From CAZTHC01 sp964613425 (GTDB lineage: Bacteria; Bacillota; Clostridia; TANB77; CAG-508): a stretch of 31,985 nucleotides of DNA. Below the pieces are notes generated by a model. The model saw only the letters and a program-made list of their open reading frames with translations, was not told where the DNA came from and made no database searches. Location of the stretch: positions 1 through 31,985 of the forward strand of contig CAZTHC010000006.1 of assembly GCA_964613425.1 (NCBI GenBank). Reading direction: 5' to 3'. The position numbers and the translations under genes are program-made. Below are positions 8,374 to 17,649 of the stretch, piece after piece. Position 1 is the stretch's first letter, and each line of letters starts with the position of its first letter.

Positions 8374-10330
8374 TTATAACAAATTTTCTAATTCTTTAAT
8401 TTTATCTCTTAATTCAGCTGCTTTTTCAAATTCCATATTTGTAGCATGTTTTAACATTTCATCTGTTAAAGTATTAATAATATCTTGAATACTTTCATCT
8501 TCTTTTATTGTATATTTTTCTTTAATATCTTCAACAACTGTTGCTTTAATTACATCTCTTATAGATTTCTTTATTGTTTGTGGTGTAATGTTATGTTCTT
8601 TATTATATTGTTCTTGTATTTGTCTTCTACGATTTGTTTCAGCTATTGCCTTTTCCATAGATTCTGTTAGTTCATCTGCATACATTATAACTGTTCCTTC
8701 TGTATTTCTTGCAGCACGTCCTATTGTTTGAATTAGTGACCTTTCAGAACGTAAAAAGCCTTCTTTATCTGCATCTAATATTGCTACAAGTGAAACCTCT
8801 GGTAAGTCTAAACCTTCTCTTAGAAGATTAATTCCTACTAAAACATCAAATTCCCCAACTCTTAAGTCACGTAAAATTTCCATTCTTTCTAGCGCCTTAA
8901 TATCTGAATGCATATATCTAACTTTTATATCTACATTTTTTAAGTAATCTGTCAAATCTTCAGCCATTTTTTTAGTTAAAGTAGTTACTAAAACTCTTTC
9001 TTTCTTTTCTACACGTATTCTAATTTGTTCTATCAAATTATCAATTTGATTTGTAACTGGCTTTACTTCTATTTTAGGGTCCAACAGTCCTGTTGGACGG
9101 ATAATTTGTTCAACAACGTTTCCTTTTGAATTTTCTTTTTCGTAATCTGCAGGAGTTGCACTAACAAATACACATTGATTAATTCTATCTTCAAATTCAT
9201 TAAATTTCAAAGGTCTATTATCAAATGCAGAAGGTAGTCTAAACCCATAATTAATTAATGATTCTTTTCTTGCTCTATCTCCATTGTACATTCCCCTTAC
9301 CTGAGGAATAGTAGCATGTGATTCATCTATTAGTAGTAAAAAATCATCTGGGAAATAATCAAATAATGTATATGGTGCACTTCCTTCTGGTCTGCCACTT
9401 ATATGTCTAGAATAATTTTCTATACCCTGGCAAAATCCAGTTTCTTTAAGCATTTCAATGTCAAAATTAGTTCTCTCTTCTATTCTTTGAGCTTCTATAA
9501 ATTTATTATTTTCTTTAAAAAACTTAACTCTCTCTTCTAATTCTTCTTCTATTGTTACTATTGCTTTGTCTAATTTATCATTATTTGTTACATATTGAGA
9601 AGCTGGTGGTATTAAAATATGATTTCGTAATCCCAATGACTTTCCAGTTAAAGGATTGATTTCATTTATTTTTTCTACCTCATCTCCCCAAAATTCTATT
9701 CTTACAGCAGATTCACTTTGAGAAGATGGATATATTTCTAAAACATCGCCTTTTGCCCTAAATGTTCCTCTTTTAAAGTCTAATTCATTCCTTGAATACT
9801 GCATTTTTACTAATTTCTTCATTATTTCGTCTCTGGATTTATTCATTTCTGGTCTTAAAGATAACATCATTTCTTGATAATCCACAGGGTCACCTAATCC
9901 ATAAATACATGAAACAGAAGCTATAATAATAACATCTTTTTTCTCGAATAAAGCTAATGTTGCTGAATGACGTAATTTATCTATTTCATCATTAATAGAA
10001 GAATCCTTTTCTATATATGTATCTGATGAAGCAATATATGCTTCAGGCTGATAATAATCATAATAAGAAACAAAATACTCTACACTATTTTCTGGAAAAA
10101 ATTCTTTAAACTCACTATACAATTGCCCAGCCAAAGTTTTATTATGAGCTAATATAAGCGTTGGTTTTTGCACATTTTGAATTATATTTGCCATTGTAAA
10201 AGTTTTTCCGTGAACCAGTAACGCCTAATAAAGTTTGAAATTTCTTACCATCTTTAATTCCTTTACTTAAATATTCAATTGCAGCTGGTTGGTCACCAGT
10301 TGGTTTATATTCAGAATGTAATTTAAACAT
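8374..10330 (-). CDS. uvrB: Excinuclease ABC subunit B, read through a +1 shift at CGG inside Walker A
   Basis: Helicase-like damage-loading subunit of nucleotide excision repair. Frame 1 (10330-10211, 40 aa) has FKLHSEYKPTGDQPAAIEYL and ends at GVTGS. Frame 2 starts at 10209 and gives GKTFTMANIIQ, then the beta-hairpin region YYDYYQPEAYI, helicase motifs (LLIDESHATIPQ, QTIGRAARN) and a C-terminal UVR motif (EFEKAAELRDKIKELE). The join is in-frame CGG 10208-10210 after TCA. Dropping the C gives GVTGSGKTFTMANI, the exact Walker A; reading zero-frame destroys it and stops after 62 codons. The joined protein is 651 residues, normal for UvrB. The start has AAAGGAGA upstream. No homopolymer explains the extra base. 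Confidence 0.93.
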
Positions 10331-10363
10331 TATTTCTCCTTTTTTATATAAATATACTTACTA

Positions 10364-10392
10364 ATTTTAGCACTTTATATATAAAAAAACAA
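10364..10392 (-). promoter_or_regulatory. Possible uvrB promoter
   Basis: TTGTTT (10387-10392), 17-base spacer, TAAAAT (10364-10369) on the minus strand. The -35 lies within the terminator of the preceding gene. No LexA box (GAAC-N4-GTTC type) is seen. Confidence 0.45.
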
Positions 10393-10412
10393 GGTATATA
10401 TAAATACCTTGT
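10383..10412 (-). terminator. Terminator of the SPFH/zinc-ribbon unit
   Basis: Nine-base-pair stem ACAAGGTAT / ATACCTTGT (10389-10397, 10404-10412) followed by seven T residues on the minus strand. Confidence 0.85.
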
Positions 10413-10428
10413 TTTATAATTAAATCTT

Positions 10429-11919
10429 TTATTCTTTATCTTTAAACTGTTCTTGTGTTTTTTCAGCTAGCTTATCTACAAAACTTTTATTTCCAAAAAT
10501 ATTTGAAACACTTTTATTATTAGCACCCTCCATTGTTGAATTTGAAAGTCTTGTTTTCTTTTTAACAAATACATCTTTTTGTTGTAGATTTGTCATATTT
10601 GTTTTTGTTTCAGTTTCATGACTATGTCTAGCACCTTTATTTCTATACTTTGCATACATTATTGCAAAATATATAAATCCACTTAATAAGAAAATCCATG
10701 GCCAATTTTCATCTGTATCTTTAGAAGTAAACAATGTTGCTATAAGTCCTAAAACTTCAACAATTGCGGATACTCCTACAAGTTTTGGCATATGTATTGG
10801 CACACTACCCATAGTTTCTTTAGTTCTTGCATTTACTGCAACATAATGAAGTAAACTACTATTTCCTTTTTTCTGTTGATAGCTGTATAACCAAACAGGT
10901 AAATATGCAGATTTCCATTGTTGTCCTTTTACATTTAATTCCTGTGTATCCCATTTAACACCGCGGTCATAATGAGTTAATGTTTTATTTGCTGCAAATC
11001 TAGCTATATCTTTTGATTGTTCTTTTACTAATCCTTTAAGTTGTTCTACATTTGTATCTCTTTTCTCAGAAGTATATCCTTTTATATAATTTGCATCCCA
11101 TTTAACACAATTCTCTGTATCAAAAGGCATAATAGAATTAATTATATTAGTTGTTTTGTTTTTATTTTTTGTATCTAATTTATCTTCACTAGATTCAACA
11201 GTTAATCCTTCAATTGTTAAATCAAATTCTCTTTCAACATCATATAAATCTGCATCATAATATGTTTTTGAGTTATCTCCTTGTTTTACTGTATATCTTC
11301 TAGTTTCATGCTCCCCTTGACCTACTAAATTTGCATGTGTATTAGCATCTACAATCATATAAGGTAAATAAACACCCATTACATTTTCTGTTGTAAATTC
11401 ATTTTTAAATTGTGGATGTGCAAAAAATTTTCTTTTTCCAACAAACTTTTCAATTGATTCTTTTGCTTCATTTTTAGGTACTTTAAATGGTAAAACAGTA
11501 TCTGGAACTGCACCATTCGGAATTTGTTGATTAATAGATAATGTATTTCTACACCAGTGGCATCTAGCTTGTGCTGATTTTTCAGTATCAACTACAACTT
11601 CTGCTCCACAACTGCTACATTTAAATGTAATTACATCTTTTGCGTCTGCAATAATATCTTGCGCTCCAGAACCTAAAATTTCTTTATCAAGTTTGCTTAT
11701 ATCACTTTCCATTACATCTAGTTTTTCTGGTTCAAATTCATGTCTACAAAAGTTACATCTCAACTTTCCATTTTTTATATTTAATGAAATATCTGTGGCA
11801 CCACACTTAGGACACTTATTTTGACCATCTTTTGCTCCCTCATCTGTTTTTATAATTGTAGGTCCTTCTTCTTTAATTTCATCTAATACTTCATTTTCTT
11901 CTAAATCCACATTACTCAT
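10429..11919 (-). CDS. TFIIB-type zinc-ribbon membrane protein (YdjG-like)
   Basis: A 496-residue protein. The N-terminus has zinc ribbons built from CPKCGA and CNFCRHEF (about residues 36-60), then CSSCGAEV and CHWCRNT (about 100-125). A long cytoplasmic region (125-370) follows. Two hydrophobic helices lie near 390-435 (VGVSAIVEVLGLIATLF and WIFLLSGFIYFAIMYA), and the tail is charged. The layout matches the B. subtilis YdjG/YdjH type, which is encoded with the SPFH protein YdjI and a PspA-like protein in an envelope-stress operon. Here the SPFH gene is immediately upstream, four bases apart. It lies at the membrane by prediction; function is inferred from context. Confidence 0.8.
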   Translation of the reverse strand: MSNVDLEENEVLDEIKEEGPTIIKTDEGAKDGQNKCPKCGATDISLNIKNGKLRCNFCRHEFEPEKLDVMESDISKLDKEILGSGAQDIIADAKDVITFKCSSCGAEVVVDTEKSAQARCHWCRNTLSINQQIPNGAVPDTVLPFKVPKNEAKESIEKFVGKRKFFAHPQFKNEFTTENVMGVYLPYMIVDANTHANLVGQGEHETRRYTVKQGDNSKTYYDADLYDVEREFDLTIEGLTVESSEDKLDTKNKNKTTNIINSIMPFDTENCVKWDANYIKGYTSEKRDTNVEQLKGLVKEQSKDIARFAANKTLTHYDRGVKWDTQELNVKGQQWKSAYLPVWLYSYQQKKGNSSLLHYVAVNARTKETMGSVPIHMPKLVGVSAIVEVLGLIATLFTSKDTDENWPWIFLLSGFIYFAIMYAKYRNKGARHSHETETKTNMTNLQQKDVFVKKKTRLSNSTMEGANNKSVSNIFGNKSFVDKLAEKTQEQFKDKE

Positions 11920-11922
11920 TAA

Positions 11923-13089
11923 CTAAACCCCCAATAGTTTTTTCTTTGCCTCGTCAAAATCTTCTTGTGAAATAACTCCATCTTCTAATAGTTTTTTAAG
12001 TTTTGTTAATTTCTCATATGGGTCTTCTTGTGGTTGTTGAGCCGCTGGTTGTTGTACTGGTTGTTGGAATGCACCCATTGCTCCTCCTACGCTGTTTACT
12101 CCCATTCCCATAAACGCCATACCTGATGCTCCGCCACCATTTTCACCTGCTGCTTGGAAACCACGAGCAACAGATTGTTGCATAAATGAATTTCCTCTTG
12201 CACCAGATAATGCATCTGCTTTTTTAACATCACTAAGCAATTTTTTTGTATCTTCGTCATATTCTATTGCTGTTAAAGCAACTCTAACTATTTCTATTCC
12301 TCTATCAGATTGCCATCTATATCCTTCTTCTACAGCAGCAGAAAGAGATTTAGCAAATCCTATTTGATCTGCTTGTATTTTCGTCATACGGTTTCCTTTG
12401 CTTGGATCATTTGTATATATTGAAAATGCTGCTGATAAACTTCCTACAACTTCATTAAATAATTGTTCTCCTGCAACATTATCCATATCTGCAAAGTCAA
12501 ATATTTCACTACCAGATTGTAAATATGTTACTGGTACAAAATTCTTTAAGAATAATATTGGATCTGTAATTTTTAATGTATATGTTCCCCTTGTTACTGC
12601 TCCTACTTGTGCATTTAAATATGCATCATCCCAATAAATTTCAGATTGTGTTCCAAAACGATTTCCTGGAATTTCTTTTAAATTAACATAAAAAGCTGCT
12701 TGTTGTGAACTTGGTATACCGCCAAATTTAAATCTCTCCCAGCTTTGACCAAATGTTGAAGAGAAAAATCCATCTCCTGAAAACATTGATTTAGCGCTTG
12801 GATCATCTGATGAATAAATAAATCCACCTGGTTCTGTAATACATCCTGTTATTCCTCCATCTTGCATAGTAATAAGTGCTGTACCTTCTGGTACCATTAT
12901 TTTACTTCCATTTGTTATTATGTTTTCAGAACCTTTTGTATTAGATCCTCTTCCTGCATTTGTTCCTTGTGGTACTGCCATATATACTGCTGCTGTTGGT
13001 GATACTCCTTCCATTGGGCCATAAAAATCTTTCCATTGATCTGCAAATGAGCCACCAAGAGCTCCAGCGAATGCTTTAATAAATCCCAT
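11923..13089 (-). CDS. SPFH-domain protein with C-terminal SHOCT motif (YdjI-like)
   Basis: 388 residues. The N-terminal two-thirds are an SPFH/virion-core-type domain (VPQGTNAGRGSNTKGSENII, VPEGTALITMQDGGI). Then comes a Gly/Met-rich stretch (GMAFMGMGVNSVGGAMGAF), a Pro/Gln linker, and a SHOCT segment (EKLTKLKKLLEDGVISQEDF, then AKKKLLGV). SPFH proteins assemble on membranes, and YdjI of B. subtilis localises a PspA-type protein there. The start is ATG 13087-13089, eight bases after GGAGG; an upstream ATG overlaps that site. It forms an operon with the zinc-ribbon gene. No PspA homologue is present beside them. Confidence 0.85.
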   Translation of the reverse strand: MGFIKAFAGALGGSFADQWKDFYGPMEGVSPTAAVYMAVPQGTNAGRGSNTKGSENIITNGSKIMVPEGTALITMQDGGITGCITEPGGFIYSSDDPSAKSMFSGDGFFSSTFGQSWERFKFGGIPSSQQAAFYVNLKEIPGNRFGTQSEIYWDDAYLNAQVGAVTRGTYTLKITDPILFLKNFVPVTYLQSGSEIFDFADMDNVAGEQLFNEVVGSLSAAFSIYTNDPSKGNRMTKIQADQIGFAKSLSAAVEEGYRWQSDRGIEIVRVALTAIEYDEDTKKLLSDVKKADALSGARGNSFMQQSVARGFQAAGENGGGASGMAFMGMGVNSVGGAMGAFQQPVQQPAAQQPQEDPYEKLTKLKKLLEDGVISQEDFDEAKKKLLGV

Positions 13090-13125
13090 ATTTAATTCCT
13101 CCATTTCATATTATATATATTTTAT

Positions 13126-13154
13126 ATTATAAATAATATTGCATTTATTTGCAA
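13126..13154 (-). promoter_or_regulatory. Promoter of the SPFH/zinc-ribbon operon
   Basis: TTGCAA (13149-13154), 17-base spacer, TATAAT (13126-13131) on the minus strand. Confidence 0.7.
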
Positions 13155-13304
13155 CAATATTTAAACAAAATCTTTTTTTGTTCTACATTTTACTACTCTA
13201 CTTCCATATGCATAATTCATATTTATAATTTGCATAATTAAAGAATTATTTTTTATGAAATGGAAATAATTGTATTATATGGATTATGCCTGAGTGGAGG
13301 TCTT

Positions 13305-14108
13305 ATGGGAAAAATTTTTATTACTGGTGCTGGTTCCGGCCTTGGTAAAGAAGCTTCTCTTCAATTAGCAAGAAGAGGACATATTGTTTATGCAAGTGTA
13401 CATTATGAAAATCAAATTGAACCTTTATGCAAAATTGCTCAAAACGAAAATTTGAAATTAAAAGTTTTTAAATTAGATGTGTTAAACTCTAACGATAGAG
13501 AGTTAATTTTAAATTACAATATTGACACTTTTATTAATAATACTGCAATAGGTGATTCTGGATCTGTTGCTGACATACAAATAGAAAGAATTGAAAAGGT
13601 ATTTAATACAAATGTTTTTGCAAATCTTCATATGATACAACTTGCAATAAAAAAAATGATAGAAACAAATAAAAAAGGACGAATTATTATTCTATCTTCT
13701 TTAGTTGGCAGAATTCCAATGCCTTTTCTATCCCCATATTGTTCTAGTAAATTTGCTTTGGAATGTTTTGGAATTTGTTTAAAAAAAGAAATGCAATTAT
13801 TAAAAAAATTATCTGGAATAGATATTAAGATTTCTTTAATTGAACCCGGTGCTTACGCTACTGGTTTCAATAAAGAAAATAATGAAAAGAAATATGAATG
13901 GATGAATAATCAGTCTTATTTTTCAAATTATGTTTCTTTGATAAAAGAAAAAGAATTAAGAATTTGGAATTTCTTAGAGCAAAAGCCTTATACTTCAATT
14001 ATAAATAAATACATTAAAGCTGTTGAATCAAAAAATCCTAAATTTCGTTATAGTGCTCCTTGGTGGCAAAGTTTTTCTATTCAATTTGGAAGAATTTTAG
14101 GAATGTAA
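13305..14108 (+). CDS. Short-chain dehydrogenase/reductase
   Basis: Classical SDR, 267 residues. The nucleotide-binding motif is TGAGSGLGKEA (TGxxxGxG type), NNTAIGD replaces the usual NNAG, the catalytic Ser is in ILSSLVGRIP, YCSSK carries the Tyr and Lys, and EPGAYATGF follows. It reduces or oxidises an unknown alcohol or carbonyl with NAD(P)H. Start: GGAGG at 13296-13300 is four bases from ATG 13305, and the protein then begins MGKIFITGAG as usual; an earlier ATG at 13260 has no such site. It stands alone and is followed by a terminator. Confidence 0.88.
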   Translation: MGKIFITGAGSGLGKEASLQLARRGHIVYASVHYENQIEPLCKIAQNENLKLKVFKLDVLNSNDRELILNYNIDTFINNTAIGDSGSVADIQIERIEKVFNTNVFANLHMIQLAIKKMIETNKKGRIIILSSLVGRIPMPFLSPYCSSKFALECFGICLKKEMQLLKKLSGIDIKISLIEPGAYATGFNKENNEKKYEWMNNQSYFSNYVSLIKEKELRIWNFLEQKPYTSIINKYIKAVESKNPKFRYSAPWWQSFSIQFGRILGM

Positions 14109-14113
14109 TTTTT

Positions 14114-14144
14114 CAGGGGACATATTCAATACGTCCCCTGTTTT
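14114..14144 (+). terminator. Terminator of the SDR gene
   Basis: Stem CAGGGGAC / GTCCCCTG (14114-14121, 14133-14140) followed by TTTT. Confidence 0.8.
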
Positions 14145-14171
14145 AAATTTATACTTCTTTATTTTACTAGT

Positions 14172-15323
14172 TTATGCAATCTTTCTTTTCTTTTTTGAAA
14201 TAACATTTGCTATTACAATAAATATTACTGAAAATCCTAAAATAATTGACATATTTATTATTATTGGTTTTAAAGTATCAATATTAAATGTCTCTACAGA
14301 TTTTAACAATTCATTTGTTTGAATATACCAATATGATGGTAAAATTCTAGCACATGTTAAAACTGAATTAGGTAGCATTTCTACTGGAACAAATGCCCCA
14401 CTTAGGAAGCTTGAACCTAATGCAACGACATTTACTATACCATTAATTGCATTTTTATCATTTACAATATTATTTATTAGAAAAGCTATTGTTACTGTAC
14501 ATATTGTAAATACCAATGAATTAATAATATATATTAATCCATGCGTTGTAAACATTGTTTCGCCAATTAGTACAAAGCTTAATACTATATAGAATAGCCA
14601 CAACACTAATGCAAATAATCCATTTGAAAATAGTAATAATCTATTATGTTTTTTATAATTCATACTACTAATTATAGTTCTCTTTTTAATTTTCAAATCA
14701 TTAAAGCTTGCTAGTACTAAGCAAATAACATATATTGCTCCTGCAAGTAAACTGTAACTAGCAAAATTGTAATAAAATGTTGCTCTTGAAATACTATTTG
14801 TATCTAACTTAGATGTTATTTCTATATCTACTTGTTTTTTCAAAGTGTCATTAATACTGCTTATTATTTGGTCCTCATCCATATTCTGTTCAATGTAAAT
14901 ATTAAACACTTTAATATACTTTGTTAATAGCATTTCAGCATAACTTGCTTCATAATCTCCTGAAGTCTTAATTTTTATTTCTGGTTTTTCACCATTTAAT
15001 GAATTTTGTCTATAATCTTCTGGTATATAAACAATATAACTAATTTCTCTATAAAATAAAGCATCATTTATTGCATCTTCATCATCTTTAATATTGTCTG
15101 CAACTTTACAATTATTCTTTAAATATTCTATTAAATTATTTGTTATTCCAATATTTTCATCATTATTTACAATAAGAATATCTGGCTTAGTAGCTTCAAA
15201 ATTTGTAGAAGTTTCACTTGTTGCCATATTGAATCCACCAAATCCTATTAAAAATACTGTATACATAATTATTGGAATCTTACATTTATTTAATACTTTT
15301 AAAAATGTTTTAAATACTGTCAT
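14172..15323 (-). CDS. ABC-2 family transporter permease (second subunit)
   Basis: 383 residues: one N-terminal helix (IPIIMYTVFLIGFGGF), a large extracytoplasmic domain (about 45-185), then five predicted helices including FLSGAFVPVEMLP, a typical ABC-2 permease region. It overlaps the preceding permease by 14 bases and so is probably translated by coupling. It likely forms a heterodimer with that protein, driven by the ATPase two genes upstream. Substrate is unknown; systems of this type export peptides, drugs or lipids. Confidence 0.85.
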   Translation of the reverse strand: MTVFKTFLKVLNKCKIPIIMYTVFLIGFGGFNMATSETSTNFEATKPDILIVNNDENIGITNNLIEYLKNNCKVADNIKDDEDAINDALFYREISYIVYIPEDYRQNSLNGEKPEIKIKTSGDYEASYAEMLLTKYIKVFNIYIEQNMDEDQIISSINDTLKKQVDIEITSKLDTNSISRATFYYNFASYSLLAGAIYVICLVLASFNDLKIKKRTIISSMNYKKHNRLLLFSNGLFALVLWLFYIVLSFVLIGETMFTTHGLIYIINSLVFTICTVTIAFLINNIVNDKNAINGIVNVVALGSSFLSGAFVPVEMLPNSVLTCARILPSYWYIQTNELLKSVETFNIDTLKPIIINMSIILGFSVIFIVIANVISKKKRKIA

Positions 15324-16491
15324 ATTTTTGCCTCCTTAGTCCTTTAAATGATACAAATATCATAATAAAGGTAAAAGCAAGTAAACTAATTATATTAAAT
15401 AAATACCTGTCATAAGTATTATAATAATATAATGAGTAGAATCCATCTGTTATCATACTAGCTGGATTTAACAAATTAACAATAGGAACATTCTTGTCTA
15501 CTACATATTTCATTGTAATTCCCATCATTCCTGATAAGAAGCATCCTAGCATTGTGACAGATATTAGTATTCCAACTTTTGTATTATCATTAGATTTTAT
15601 TAGAGTAGCAACAGCTATTCCTAAACTCAATCCTGCTAAGCTTCCCGTCAAAGCTAATAATATTATTAATAATAGATTACTTCCATAATCTACATTTAAA
15701 ACAAAAATTGTATATACAAATAATAATGCTAATCCTATAATTTGAGTAACATAGCTCGCAATAACGCTAGAAAGTATTATCTTGCCTTTATTTATAGGTG
15801 TTACAGCTACTCTCTTTCCTATATTTCCCATATTAGCTAAACTGTTATTTATAGAAACCATCGCTAGAGTTCCACCATATAAACAAGTCATAGCTATTAA
15901 TGTATAGAATTCAATCATTGTATAACTTAAATTTTTATTTGATATATTTTCAAATGTTACTTCATTGTTTTGTATTTTTTCCGCAATATCTTTATATATT
16001 TGTTCGTAATTAACCAATTTGTTTCCTGCTGAAATTTGTTCAACTATTTCCTTACTTCCAAGATTGTTTACTATTTCTGAACTTTGAACAATTTCCTCTG
16101 TTACATATTTTAATATTGTTTGATTAATTCCATTTGTTGTTATAACTACTTTAGGCATATTTTTTTCTATTATAATATATCCTGAAATTTCATTGTTTTT
16201 TAATGAATTATTTGCTTCTTCTAAGCTTACATATTTAGTTTCAAACAATCTATCTGCGTTTTCTTCGTCGCTTAATGTTTTAAAAGTTTCTTTAATTATT
16301 TCGTTTTTTTCATAATTCTCATCATTTACAATAGCAATTTTAATTATATCTAGTTTTTCACTATTTTCTATATTTGAAAATGCTAAATTAAATAATGTTC
16401 CTAATATTATTGGAAAGGCAAATGTCCAAAATATTAACATTCTACTTCTTAAAAGAGTTTTAAAGGTATATTTCAAATTATGTATAAACAT
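15310..16491 (-). CDS. ABC-2 family transporter permease (first subunit)
   Basis: 393 residues with the same plan: helix near the N-terminus (MLIFWTFAFPIILGTLFNLAF), extracytoplasmic domain (about 40-195), then membrane helices ending with a basic tail. The ATG shares one base with the TAA of the ATPase gene (TAATG), a sign of coupled translation. Its partner is the downstream permease. The two are only distantly similar, which fits a heterodimeric exporter. Confidence 0.87.
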   Translation of the reverse strand: MFIHNLKYTFKTLLRSRMLIFWTFAFPIILGTLFNLAFSNIENSEKLDIIKIAIVNDENYEKNEIIKETFKTLSDEENADRLFETKYVSLEEANNSLKNNEISGYIIIEKNMPKVVITTNGINQTILKYVTEEIVQSSEIVNNLGSKEIVEQISAGNKLVNYEQIYKDIAEKIQNNEVTFENISNKNLSYTMIEFYTLIAMTCLYGGTLAMVSINNSLANMGNIGKRVAVTPINKGKIILSSVIASYVTQIIGLALLFVYTIFVLNVDYGSNLLLIILLALTGSLAGLSLGIAVATLIKSNDNTKVGILISVTMLGCFLSGMMGITMKYVVDKNVPIVNLLNPASMITDGFYSLYYYNTYDRYLFNIISLLAFTFIMIFVSFKGLRRQKYDSI

Positions 16492-17429
16492 TAATCACGT
16501 AATTCCTTTCCTGTTAATTCTAGGAATACATCGTTTAACGTAGGTCTTTCAGAATAAATTTTATTATACCCTATTTGCTCTTTTTTCAAGTAATCTATTA
16601 AATCACTTAAATTATTTTTGCCTTTTCTATATGTTATAACTAAATCTGTAACATTATAATTTACTTCTTCTACATTTTTTTGATTTTTGATTTCTGCTAT
16701 ATATTTTGAGTCTAGATTATTTATTTCTACAGTTACTTTTTCATCAATTTTTGCAAGGTCTTTTAATTCATCACTAGTTCCACTAGCAATTATTTTACCT
16801 TTATCTAATATAATAATTCTATCACAAAGTATTTCTACTTCCTCCATATAATGCGTTGTATAAATAATTGTTGCTCCATTATCTCTTAGTTTTTTTATTC
16901 CATCTAATATATTATTTCTACTTTGTGGGTCTACAGCAACAGTTGGTTCATCTAAGAATATTAACTTAGGTTTATGTGCAATTCCACATGCTATATTTAA
17001 TCGTCTTAAAAGTCCACCAGATAATTGTTTTGGATAGAACTTTTTAAAATCTTCTAATCCTACTAATACTATTGCATCATTAATATACTTTTCTCTTGTA
17101 GATTTTTCTTTTATATAAAGTCCACAAAAATAATCTATATTTTCATACACTGTTAATTCGTCAAATACAGCTACATCTTGAAAAACCACTCCTAAATCTC
17201 TTTTTATATCATAAGAATCTGGTTTCATTTCTTTTCCGAAAATTTTTATAACGCCACTACTAAAATTTAATAATGACAATAAACAATTAATTGTTGTTGA
17301 TTTTCCACTTCCATTAGGTCCTAAAAGTCCTAAGATTTCTCCTTCATGTACTTCAAAAGATAAATCATCAACAGCAGTTAACTCTTTATATTTTTTAGTT
17401 AAATTTTTTACTTCTATTACATTATTCAA
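16491..17429 (-). CDS. ABC transporter ATP-binding protein for the ABC-2 exporter
   Basis: 312 residues. Walker A is GPNGSGKSTTI, the Q-loop VVFQDVAVFDELTVYEN, the signature LSGGLLRRLNIA, Walker B LIFLDEPTVAVD and the switch His TTHYMEE. The C-terminal 80 residues form the accessory domain common in DrrA/CcmA-like ATPases. The start is TTG 17427-17429, behind AGGAGGAGATA. Two features are slightly unusual: LSGGLLRR where LSGGMKRR or LSGGQQQR is typical, and PTVAVDPQSR. It is first in a three-gene operon and has a likely promoter at 17520-17548. Confidence 0.92.
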   Translation of the reverse strand: MNNVIEVKNLTKKYKELTAVDDLSFEVHEGEILGLLGPNGSGKSTTINCLLSLLNFSSGVIKIFGKEMKPDSYDIKRDLGVVFQDVAVFDELTVYENIDYFCGLYIKEKSTREKYINDAIVLVGLEDFKKFYPKQLSGGLLRRLNIACGIAHKPKLIFLDEPTVAVDPQSRNNILDGIKKLRDNGATIIYTTHYMEEVEILCDRIIILDKGKIIASGTSDELKDLAKIDEKVTVEINNLDSKYIAEIKNQKNVEEVNYNVTDLVITYRKGKNNLSDLIDYLKKEQIGYNKIYSERPTLNDVFLELTGKELRD

Positions 17430-17519
17430 AAATATCTCCTCCTATTTATTTTAATTTTATTTAACATTTTTTTGCGGGCAAACACAGAACTTGTCACCTG
17501 CAGTTTGCAATATGTTTTT

Positions 17520-17548
17520 ATTCTAATAGATAATCACTTGTTTTTCAA
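17520..17548 (-). promoter_or_regulatory. Likely promoter of the ABC-2 operon
   Basis: TTGAAA (17543-17548), 17-base spacer, TAGAAT (17520-17525) on the minus strand. The leader between it and the start contains an inverted repeat GCAAAC / GTTTGC (17478-17508 region). Confidence 0.6.
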
Positions 17549-17572
17549 GACAATTTTGTATAATAATTTATA

Positions 17573-17614
17573 TCCTGAGATGTTTCGGCTTCACTTTGTT
17601 TCGCTCAAAATGAC
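17573..17614. repeat. Intergenic element resembling a widespread dispersed repeat
   Basis: On the minus strand it reads as a block ending in CATCTCAGG with the core GAGCGAAACAAAGTGAAGCC. It is neither coding nor a terminator and is richer in G and C than its flanks. Blocks of the form CCTGAG...TCGCTC...ATGACA recur in many bacterial genomes; that comparison is from memory. Confidence 0.45.
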
Positions 17615-17649
17615 ATTAACAAGGTCTTTTCTATTTCATAGTAAAAAAA

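Noticed and set aside
13260..13304. Earlier start for the SDR
   Set aside because: It has no ribosome binding site, and the extra residues precede the normal SDR start MGKIFITG.
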